From Teratosphaeria epicoccoides (Eukaryota > Ascomycota > Dothideomycetes > Mycosphaerellales > Teratosphaeriaceae), in assembly GCA_021401465.1 (NCBI GenBank), contig JADDMT010000052.1:62001-126000 (forward strand): DNA of 64,000 bases, written 5' to 3'. Below, one piece after another: positions 55,622-64,000 of the stretch. A program made the translations under genes and the position numbers. How positions within the stretch are numbered: the stretch's first letter is position 1; each line of letters starts with the position of its first letter. The notes beneath the pieces were generated by a model. The model was given only the letters and a program-made list of their open reading frames with translations, was not told the DNA's origin and did not search any database.

Positions 55622-56450
55622 GGGTGAGTTTGGGCAATGCACACATGCATACACGAACAGTCTCGCGGGACCACACCATGTGGAAGCAATATGGACCTGC
55701 CTAGCACCTTGTACGTCAGGTATATTGCGGGCCCAATTTCTGGCGGTTAGGAGTCCACGTCGCGGCGTGCTTTCTTCCTCACCTGTCCGCAGCAAGGACC
55801 GGCAGGACCTCAACAACTCCAGGCGATGATCCACGAGAAACGATTAACGGGCCACATGGCATGATGACGGCGGAAAAGAGTATAGAGTAGCGCAGGCGAC
55901 CAGAGCAGAATGCATGTTTGAAGAACCCTCTCCACAATCGCTCATCCTGACCCCATGCCCGTCCCTACATCGTCAAATTCGCATCATCGTCGTCACCGTC
56001 AAGCACGTTGAATAATCCGCCCAGCAGAATTGAAGCGCAGCGTAGCAATAAACCAGGTCCAAATGAATCAAAAGCCGCCTAGCGATGGTATCATCTCTCC
56101 AGAAACGTCAACGCAGAAATCCCAAAGATCCTGAAGCGCCTTCTCCTGCCTTCGCAGAACGCTATGACAATGAAGAAGCCAAAGTACCTACTCGAAGTGA
56201 GAAAACATTCCTCCTCGTGTTTTCATTTCTCCATCCACAATCACTTTAATTGGGGGTATCATGTTATGACTGAAAAAAATCAGTCAAATAAGCCAAGAAG
56301 ATACGTGTTCTTTCGTGCATCCAGTCCGCGAGAAGGTTCAGGTCGTAGATGATCGTCCCGTTTCGTGAAAATGCAGGAGGTCCTTCGTGCGATCGGTTGA
56401 GGTGATGACGAAGTCGTCCACCTCTGATAGACATCGTCAGGGAAGCGTGA
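55622..56450. other. Convergent intergenic, no gene seen
   Basis: 829 bp between the 3' ends of the disordered-protein gene and the C2H2 gene. AT-rich near 56220-56290. Nothing recognised. Confidence 0.5.
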
Positions 56451-58631
56451 TCAAGGCCTGTTCTCTACCGCCATATTTTCACTGGTCGCGACGGCGACCA
56501 GCGCCTCAAGCCTGCCCATATCGTTACCAGGCGCATTCTGCGCATATCCACCCGGAGACGGTGGATATCCTTGTCCCGCTTGTAGCGCAAACATCTGCTG
56601 CGGCACCGGCGTGGCGTACGTATGAATGCCGGAATCAGCCCTCATCGGCTCTGATGGCTTGCCCGCATGCTGCGAGAGCTGCAGCTTCTGCTCTTCGGTC
56701 AGACTTCCGACAGGCACGTGCACGTAACCCTCTGGAATGGCGACACCAGGAGGATTGATGATTACGGGATGATACTCTGCGCCTTGGGATGTCGAAGGCG
56801 TTGGTACGCCATCAGAGGAGCCGGAATCTTCGGGGGACGGCCTATGGGACATATAGCTCGAGGGAGCCATCTGCTGATGCTGCGCGGTAAATGGACCACA
56901 GCCGTACCAACCATGCCTCTTGACCTTCCGCGGCGTGATCGGCTCAGGCATGGAATGCGAGTGCGAGTGATGGACAAACTGCGGCGCTACAGTCGCAGGC
57001 AGTGGCGGGGGCTGATTCAGGAAGTAACTGGTCTGTGCAGCTGCCACGGGTTGCGGAACCGCGTGCCATTGTGCTTCGACAGGAGCATTGGCGGCTGCGA
57101 TGTCAAGCCTCGTGAGGCCTTGGTGGAGTCCAGCGTCTGAAGCGCGATGCGAGCTTAGCGGTCGAGCGTCGATCATCATGGGGCTGGGCTGGCGTTGAGC
57201 GGCGGGCGGTGCATGGTCGAAGCTTTCAATACCTGGGAGTCTAGTCACTTGGCTCGCGGCTGGCTGTGTCGAAGGTGCGGGTCTCTGATCGTCTGGCGTT
57301 TGGTGATACGAGAGGCCACTTGTGGCAGGACGTTGAGAGTAGTTGCCGTAAGTGCCTGGATGCCATGTCCTTCTGCGATACTCTAACTCGGTCTCGGACT
57401 CCCTTCGCCCATGTGAGAAGACTGAGCTGGTTGGGCTGCCGACCATGCTACCACTTTGAGAAAAAGTTGCAGAAGAGCCTGAAGGTATTGGGCGGAAATA
57501 TGTAGGCGGCTGGTATTGCATGTTCTGCTGATTTGTGTGAGCGGTCGACGGTACCGAAAGACGTCTGCCCGGTGCGTGTCTCGCGCCGTTGTAAAAGCTC
57601 GATCTTGAGATCGACGATGGAGGTGAGCCCAGAGCAGAGAAGATCGGGCTGCCAGGCCCATTGAACGATGTTTGTGAGGCCGGAGTACTGTATCCAGTCG
57701 GCGAGTGATTGTAGTACGCATACTGCTGTCCTGGACTGCTGGTCATTGAGTTGTATGTATCCAATGTAGGTCTCGCGCGGGCAGATGGGTCGTTTGCCAT
57801 GGCAAGCGGTGGCGGTCGCCTGCGTGTGTCTTCTGGCGTGCCTATGCTCGATGCCGTCGACCCAATACTCGACGTCGATACATTCCTGCTATGTCCTCGA
57901 CTGTGCCCACCTCGCTGGCTTTCAATCGTCGAAGCTCGTTGTCGGATGGGCGGTGGTCGCACTCGATCCGTCCGTATTTGCCTCTGAAACCTCGTGCTAG
58001 TCGCCGCTAAAGAATCACCAGGAATCTCCTCGTTGACGTGCACTGTCTGCGCATGTTGTCGCAAATTGTCCAACCGCGAGAATCGTCGCGAGCAGTGACA
58101 CTGAAACGGCCGCTCTCCAGTGTGCTTCCTGATATGCCGCGCCAAATGCTCGCTACGGGTGAAGCTGAGCTGACATGGCGGAAACTCGGTGCAGAAGAAA
58201 CGCTGTCCCTTCTTCTTCTTGGACGGCCTCTGCGAATCGCTCGTCACGCTCTCATTGTCATCGTCATCATCCGCCACATCGTTGTCCTCGCCGTCGCCCA
58301 TCTCCACATCTCCCGCCGTGCCTTCCCGTTGCGACACATCCCGTTTCAGCGACGCATCCGCCTCCTTCTGCTGCGTCTCCTCACGTCGCGCAGGCGTCAG
58401 TGGCTCGTCCGGAAGCGGTCGCTGACCGGCAACACCGCCGAAAGAGTCTCTGGTCGGCGTGTCTATTCCAGACTCCTCGGCCCCTCCTGTCTCCGTTGTC
58501 GCGGGCTCGACGTGTTGCGGTCGCGGTGTGCTTGTCGCTGTTGGCTCGTCTCCAGACTTGATCGAGTCCGGCGGATTGAGCGGTGCGTTGATTGTGGCGA
58601 TTATTGCCATTTGCGCTCGAGCGCCTGCCAC
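56451..58631 (-). CDS. C2H2 zinc-finger transcription factor
   Basis: Intronless, 726 aa. After an acidic N-terminus (about 105-130) and a KKKKGQ basic patch come two adjacent fingers. Finger 1 is Cys147, Cys153, His166, His170 (RFFCTEFPPCQLSFTRSEH); finger 2 is Cys178, Cys180, His193, His198, with an unusual single residue between the two cysteines (FQCHCSRRFSRLDNL). The linker is TGERPF. A conserved extension follows: VNEEIPGDSLAATSTRFQRQ then IRTDRVRPP. The remaining 480 residues are Ser/Pro/Gln/Tyr-rich, typical of a regulatory region. The RSEHL and RLDNL helix residues resemble stress or carbon regulators of the Msn2/Rsv kind that bind CCCCT-like sites; this is inference. Confidence 0.9.
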   Translation of the reverse strand: MAGARAQMAIIATINAPLNPPDSIKSGDEPTATSTPRPQHVEPATTETGGAEESGIDTPTRDSFGGVAGQRPLPDEPLTPARREETQQKEADASLKRDVSQREGTAGDVEMGDGEDNDVADDDDDNESVTSDSQRPSKKKKGQRFFCTEFPPCQLSFTRSEHLARHIRKHTGERPFQCHCSRRFSRLDNLRQHAQTVHVNEEIPGDSLAATSTRFQRQIRTDRVRPPPIRQRASTIESQRGGHSRGHSRNVSTSSIGSTASSIGTPEDTRRRPPPLAMANDPSARARPTLDTYNSMTSSPGQQYAYYNHSPTGYSTPASQTSFNGPGSPIFSALGSPPSSISRSSFYNGARHAPGRRLSVPSTAHTNQQNMQYQPPTYFRPIPSGSSATFSQSGSMVGSPTSSVFSHGRRESETELEYRRRTWHPGTYGNYSQRPATSGLSYHQTPDDQRPAPSTQPAASQVTRLPGIESFDHAPPAAQRQPSPMMIDARPLSSHRASDAGLHQGLTRLDIAAANAPVEAQWHAVPQPVAAAQTSYFLNQPPPLPATVAPQFVHHSHSHSMPEPITPRKVKRHGWYGCGPFTAQHQQMAPSSYMSHRPSPEDSGSSDGVPTPSTSQGAEYHPVIINPPGVAIPEGYVHVPVGSLTEEQKLQLSQHAGKPSEPMRADSGIHTYATPVPQQMFALQAGQGYPPSPGGYAQNAPGNDMGRLEALVAVATSENMAVENRP

Positions 58632-61484
58632 GGCGGTTGATCCGCCGACCGGAGTTTGGTGCTACAATCGCCACGCGGTCTTGGGAGAAGCGAAACAAGC
58701 TGGGTTAGACGCGTTTATCGGCGTCCTCTGGTACGGCCCCTCTCTCTGTGTCCTGCAATGTGTCCACGCTGTAGTTTGGTGAAGGAGGAATGCGCTCCTT
58801 CAGCGCAGGGCTGGTGGGAGAGTTTGGGGAGGTAACAGCAGGATCCCGAGAGGCGCAACAAGGCTGGGAACTCTAGTGGGGTCCAGGACTCGACCGGACT
58901 CGAACTTACACATGAAGGAGCGACTGCGAAAAGAAAAGTGCTCTCCCGATCCGTCTATGCGGCGTACATTGGACAAACATCCACAAAGGCGAGATTAATG
59001 CAACACGGCAATGTGGTGCGGTAGGATCGAGAGTGGTGACGACAAGCTGACCGACAAGAAGCTCTCATGTGAGAGTCACGGCTATGCTGCTCAGGCGCAG
59101 CGCGGAGGCAAATGCGGATCACGGCTGGTGCCTGCGTCAGCACCCAGCAGGATGATGGGCTGGTAGATGGGTCAGACAGCAGATTGCAGGGTAGAGGCTT
59201 GACGGGGTGCTAGCGCCGAAGATGTATCGTGGGTGTGCGGCCTGCATGTAAGCTGGAGCGTTAAAGCGAGAGCCTTGCCTGCTTCTTGGAGGGGTAAAAC
59301 CCGCCCACTTGCGTGCATGGGAGCGGCGCGCGTGTTTCTGAGCGTCTGAGGTCTGGAGAGGTCCACAACTTGACAGAGTGGGAACTCATGTGACCAGATG
59401 CTCCAAGATTGCAATCTCCATCTCACCGTTGGGACGCATGAGGCTCAATTTTACGAGGACTGCTCGGATAGAGTCGGCATGGCGGCTTGCGGCGAGCTGC
59501 ATGAGCTAGATCGATGGCAGACTTGCTGAACTCAATACCACCCACGGGGCACAATACAGGCACAAGTCAGGTACCACACGAGCCTTGCCCCATTTACAGC
59601 GCGGCAGGGCGCGCGTAATTTGTACACCGCACCTTGGCCTTGCTTCCTGCGAGTATGGAGGTTCGCCATGTGCTGGCCAGCTTTGGGTATCGGAGTATGC
59701 AGCGCAACAGGCTATCCGCGCATTCTCATCCTGCATATCGGAAAAGTACAACGCAGCAGCAGTCGTCGCCCTTTCAACAGAAATCGCTCCATGCGCCGGG
59801 ATGACAGCTTGTCCTTCAAACGCGCGCCAACCGACAAAGGCTGTTAGATTACTTTGCTGTGTGAGGTACCAGATTTCGGTAGGCCCAGCTCTCAAGTCCG
59901 CTAATATGCAGCACGATTCTGCCGCCCACCGATTTCCAGTAAAACTCGTCTTGTGACGTGCATAGAGCTAGAGCTGCAAGGGGTACGTACCGGTGTCTAC
60001 TCTGCGCATCGTACATGCAGCGCGAAGGACCATCTCCATGGCTCGCTGTGCTCAATCCTTCAGCATGTGCGACGCCATGCTGTTGCCATGTGGGTGTACG
60101 GGCAGTCGCTAGCAAGGTGTAGGCCGACCGTGTCACGAGTATGAGCTCGTTTGCGTCAGGATGCTGACCGCCAAATTCTGTTGATGCTCGGCAGATGCCT
60201 GGGCGTGGGCTGGCACAGATCCAAGTGATTGCATGCCTGGAATTGTCCTGACCAACGTACGCAATGCAGGGAGAGTGACGCACGGCAGTGTACTTGTTGC
60301 TTACATGGATACCGCTCGAGGCTGAAACATTCCGACTCGGGCCGTGACGTCTAACACTGCCAACGCATTCACGCCGTTGGAATGGCGAAGTTTGTCGCGA
60401 TTGTGTAATGGAAATCTTTGACAGAATGTCCTGAACAAGGGGTGAATTGTAGAGATCGGATCGCGGCGTTGACTCAAAGAGGCAGGCAACACAACAGGAA
60501 CGAAGCAGGAACGATCACCCTGCAAACAAGCGGACATAATGTCTTCAGCTAACCCTCAAGCGGGCTGCTTCTCTAATTTCCACACAGCACGCATCAAAAG
60601 CCACATGCTTTCTTAACCCACTCACTCATTGCGCGCCGATCCCTTCATACTCAAATGCACAATCCGAGCTTAGCGGGCACATCCAAAACAACTGTCAGCT
60701 GGATCGGGACTCCTGCTGGCGCACTCATAGTCTCTAGTCTCGATTGTCAAGACGCCGAACAAAGTGCGACGAAGCCATGGGACAGGGGCGTGGGTAGGCA
60801 AGCAGTCCGCGATCTTTATTCCTTGTGGCCCAGAAGACATGCTGCGAGTTGAGGCGCTCTGAGGGAGATGGTCGATGCTGAGAGCTGGAGTATTGCTACT
60901 ATTTCAATCGAGTGCGCGGATCTGGCTAGTGAATGGAGTCTTCGGGCAGCCGTCGTATCCGGATCTCAGCCTCCTGGACCAATACGCTCCATCTTACGCC
61001 GGTGCAAGCGCACATTTGCTTGAGTTCAGAGTGAGCACCAATGTGAACTGTCGTTTGCCAGCTGGAGACTGCTGTAGTTGTACACCGTCAGCTCGTGACA
61101 GCGCATTCATGGTGAGGCGGGTGTGCACTACTAGATAGGTAGGTGGCGGCTAGGAACAGGTACGATGCACGCGACTCTACCACAAGTCAATCAGCGAAGA
61201 TCCTTCGTGACTGCAACAGTAAGCAGGGCGAAGGATGCGAAAGCCACAATGCATGTCCTGTACCTCAACTTGAAGTCAACGTGAATGCAGACCAACATGA
61301 CTCGTGAGTGGGAAGGCTGCTGCCTTGTTTGCACCTGATCGGTTCGTGATGACGTGTAGGCCCTTTCCCGCCGAACAAACATGTGGCCTGCGCTTGCTCG
61401 CTTTCTATCTTTTCTGTCATACTTAAAGAGGAAGGCACACAATACGTCCAGACATTTGCACGAGATGTCCGCGACGAGCTGAGG
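58632..61484. other. 2.85-kb intergenic with unconfirmed ORFs
   Basis: Region between two divergent genes, the C2H2 factor and VID27. Regulatory genes often have long upstream regions. Overlapping minus-strand ORFs of 78-144 codons at 59506-60537 are noted under findings. No other candidate. Confidence 0.45.
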
Positions 61485-63935
61485 ATGTTCGCGCTCAAAA
61501 GCCTCAGCAGTTATCTATTCGGCAATACCAACAAAGAGAACATCGTCGAGCTACCCGAAGGCGAGCTCTACTTGGTGCGTCCGCACTCTATCAAAGGCTA
61601 CAGCGAACTTTTGTTCAAGGACGCAGCGGCATACATCAGGCGCACGGGCCAGGAATATCAATACCAGCTTGTGATCCAGCGGGCGTACGAGGAAGGCGAG
61701 GCCGAGCTGTTGGAGGAAGAAGAGGAAGGTGCTGCGGCGGGATTGGACAAGGACGAGAAGACTTTCCTGCTTGACGAGGAGCTACACTTGAGAGTTGATT
61801 CGCGGAAGAGCGGTGAGATTGTGCTTGCGTGGAGAGACTTGTCAGGCGACGAAGGCGACCTCTTCGAATTTGTCTGCGACGCCTCGACTCGACCAGAAGC
61901 AGCAACGAGATTTCAATTGGTCGCGACTCAGTGTCAGTACGAGCGCAAGTATCGCCGAAACTACCAGTCAGCGCGCGACGAGGATTTCAAGGAGTTCGCA
62001 TTCGAGGACGAAGCGCCCATACCTGACGCAAGTCCACAGTCCAGCCCGGTCGGTCGATCGCCAACTAATTCGCCGTCCCCTCCTGTAGCGAGAGTCTTGA
62101 CCGACGCTCGAGAACCGATCGAGCACAATATGGCGCGTGATTCAAGCAAGAAAGTTGCAGCAGTATCACCGCTCAAGCAGATCGAGCAGACTCCCACCAA
62201 AGCACCGACTGCTCGCAAACCTCCACAAAGCACCGAAACCCTTGCAAAGGAGGAGGCGGAGTTGCATCTGTTCGATTTCCAATCTGGTACGTTTGTGATG
62301 CAAGACACAGACGTACAGGCGAGCGTGTTCGACGTGGGAAAGTGGAAATACTGGCTGCAGATTAGCAGCGAGAGGCAGCAATGGCTGGGTCAAGAGGTAG
62401 TCCCAGACATCAATCCTGTCTTCAATTTCGAGTATCTGAGCTTCATCTTCAATCACTACACCGACGATGGCTCCGCCTACTCATGGTTGCTCAAATTCAA
62501 GGACCGCGAGACCGAGGAGAGGTTCCAAGAGGGCTTGATGCAGGCGCTGTGGGAACACTTGAATGGAACCAAGTGGCAGAAGGCTGTTAAGGATGCCGAC
62601 AGAGACTATGTTCTCGATGCATTCAACGACCTTGTGCTGGACGATGGGACTCGCGATGATGAGCGGGAGCGCGAAGCTGCGGAGGAAGATGAAGAGGAGG
62701 AAGACTACTACGAATCCGCAGACGAAGGTCGGCAACGAGAAGAGGAGTATGACGAAGATGAGGACGAGGACGATGTCGATCTCGGCAGAGACGCAGATGG
62801 CAACGTCAATAGTCAGCTGGCTGTAGGCGCAAAGGTCGACCGGTCTTTTGTCGTTCGCGGAGACAAGATTGGCGTGTTCAAACATACACCAGACAACCAT
62901 CTCGAGTTTACCACATCCATCAACAAAGTGGCGACACCAGGCGGCAAGTCCTTCTCGCCGAAAAAAGTCATGCTGCACGCTGGCGACCGAGACATGATTG
63001 TCCAGAACGGCGACAATCCGAACAATCTCTATCGAATGGATCTCGAGTATGGGAAGATCGTCGATGATTGGAAGGTGCATGACGATATCCCAGTCAACAT
63101 CTTCGCGGGGGAGAATAAATTCGCTCAGACAACGGACGAGCAAACATTCCTGGGTCTGAGCAAGAATGCTCTTTATCGTATTGATCCACGTCTGTCTGGC
63201 AACAAGTTGGTTGACTCTGAGCTAAAGCAATATGTCAGCAACAATGATTTCTCAGCCGCCGCTACGACAGAGAAAGGCTATATCGCCGTCGCATCCAATA
63301 AGGGAGACATTCGCATGTTCGACCGCCTTGGCATCAATGCTAAGACTGCGCTCCCGGCCCTTGGTGATCCTATCATCGGCGTAGACGTCAGTGCTGATGG
63401 GAGATGGGTCCTCGCGACCACGCGCACTTACCTCCTCCTGATTGACGCCCTGCAGAAAGAGGGCAAGAACGAAGGCAAGCTCGGCTTTGAGAAAGCCTTT
63501 GCGAAGGACAGCAAACCGCAGCCTCGTCGTCTGGGTCTCACGCCTTCGCATGTCGCGCAATTCCAGCACGAGACCAAGCAGCCTATTTCTTTTACTCCAG
63601 CCCGCTTCAATACCGGAGAAGGCAAGGACGAGACCACCATCATCACGGCAACCGGTCCGTTCGTGGTGACGTGGAGCATGAAGAAAGTGCTGCAGGGCAG
63701 GAAGGATCCGTACAGCATCAAGAGGTACAGCGAGGAGGTCAAGGCAGATAATTTCCGCTTCGGTTCCGATAAGAACATCGTCGTTGCGCTTCCTAATGAA
63801 GTCGATATGGTTGCGAGGAGAGCACTGCAGAGACCGACGAGGGAAAGTATCATGGCGCCGCCGCAGACGCCGAGGAGGAGTAAAGGACGGGGCAGCTATC
63901 TCAGTAGGAATGAGGTCGTGAACTCGCCTTACTAG
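61485..63935 (+). CDS. VID27: Vid27 family protein
   Basis: Cytoplasmic protein linked in yeast to vacuolar import and degradation of gluconeogenic enzymes. Intronless, 816 aa from the ATG at 61485, chosen because MFALKSLSSYLFGNTNKENIVELPEGELYLVRP matches the usual Vid27 beginning; an in-frame ATG at 61383 would add 34 residues. Order: N-terminal domain (1-185, with EFVCDASTRPEAATRFQLVATQCQYERKYRR-type sequence), a Pro/Ser linker, a PH-like middle domain (about 255-395, DFQSGTFVMQDTDV and WLQISSERQQWLGQEV), a long Glu/Asp-rich stretch (about 415-455), and a C-terminal beta-propeller (about 470-780, DRSFVVRGDKIGVFKH, TEKGYIAVASNKGDIRMFDRLG). It ends 65 bases from the window edge. Confidence 0.94.
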   Translation: MFALKSLSSYLFGNTNKENIVELPEGELYLVRPHSIKGYSELLFKDAAAYIRRTGQEYQYQLVIQRAYEEGEAELLEEEEEGAAAGLDKDEKTFLLDEELHLRVDSRKSGEIVLAWRDLSGDEGDLFEFVCDASTRPEAATRFQLVATQCQYERKYRRNYQSARDEDFKEFAFEDEAPIPDASPQSSPVGRSPTNSPSPPVARVLTDAREPIEHNMARDSSKKVAAVSPLKQIEQTPTKAPTARKPPQSTETLAKEEAELHLFDFQSGTFVMQDTDVQASVFDVGKWKYWLQISSERQQWLGQEVVPDINPVFNFEYLSFIFNHYTDDGSAYSWLLKFKDRETEERFQEGLMQALWEHLNGTKWQKAVKDADRDYVLDAFNDLVLDDGTRDDEREREAAEEDEEEEDYYESADEGRQREEEYDEDEDEDDVDLGRDADGNVNSQLAVGAKVDRSFVVRGDKIGVFKHTPDNHLEFTTSINKVATPGGKSFSPKKVMLHAGDRDMIVQNGDNPNNLYRMDLEYGKIVDDWKVHDDIPVNIFAGENKFAQTTDEQTFLGLSKNALYRIDPRLSGNKLVDSELKQYVSNNDFSAAATTEKGYIAVASNKGDIRMFDRLGINAKTALPALGDPIIGVDVSADGRWVLATTRTYLLLIDALQKEGKNEGKLGFEKAFAKDSKPQPRRLGLTPSHVAQFQHETKQPISFTPARFNTGEGKDETTIITATGPFVVTWSMKKVLQGRKDPYSIKRYSEEVKADNFRFGSDKNIVVALPNEVDMVARRALQRPTRESIMAPPQTPRRSKGRGSYLSRNEVVNSPY

Positions 63936-64000
63936 GCAGCTGGGTTGGCGTCATTCGTGGGCTCGGGACACAGTAACACTTTACGACTGAATTGGCAGGC

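Noticed and set aside
1..64000. CRISPR arrays, prophage, bacterial operons, ribosomal RNA
   Set aside because: None seen; gene content and introns are nuclear fungal.

Overview
The window reads as nuclear DNA of a filamentous ascomycete (Pezizomycotina; Dothideomycetes is my best guess, by inference). It has fungal gene families throughout, introns of mostly 45-85 nt with GTRNGT donors and CTRAC-type branch sites, two Zn-type fungal transcription factors and fungus-specific families (Mis14, Vid27, GH128). I see no operons, phage, IS elements or CRISPR.

Layout. 0-7 kb: a MYST acetyltransferase cut by the left edge, a palindrome cluster, a small secreted cysteine-rich protein, arginase and an alpha/beta hydrolase. 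9-18 kb: a RasGAP of the Gap1/GapA type, a second small secreted cysteine-rich gene interrupted by an in-frame stop, a four-exon conserved unknown, kinetochore Mis14 and mitochondrial serine hydroxymethyltransferase. 18-25 kb: NAC beta (with a probable 1-nt exon), a tRNA-like relic, OST3, a coiled-coil protein and a DUF829/PaxU-like protein. 26-36 kb: ATG9, a conserved unknown, a 2.2-kb stretch without a convincing gene, and ADE2. 36-40 kb: a housekeeping block with eL18 and eL14 divergent from one promoter, NAC alpha and ATP synthase subunit d. 40-49 kb: a carbohydrate-flavoured block with a Zn2Cys6 regulator, an SMP-30/gluconolactonase-like enzyme divergent from an MFS sugar transporter, a GPI-anchored GH128 glucanase and a relic of a second MFS gene. 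49-64 kb: alpha-COP (with a GC-AG intron), an acidic unknown, a C2H2 transcription factor and VID27.

How the genes relate: most are independent housekeeping genes. Both NAC subunits and two large-subunit ribosomal proteins serve the translating ribosome; OST3 and alpha-COP serve the secretory pathway; SHMT and ADE2 both feed one-carbon/purine synthesis. Only the 40-49 kb block looks like a candidate functional cluster. Gene models were built by hand from reading frame, splice consensus and remembered family sequences; no search was run. Exon boundaries may be off by a base where sequence was counted by eye.
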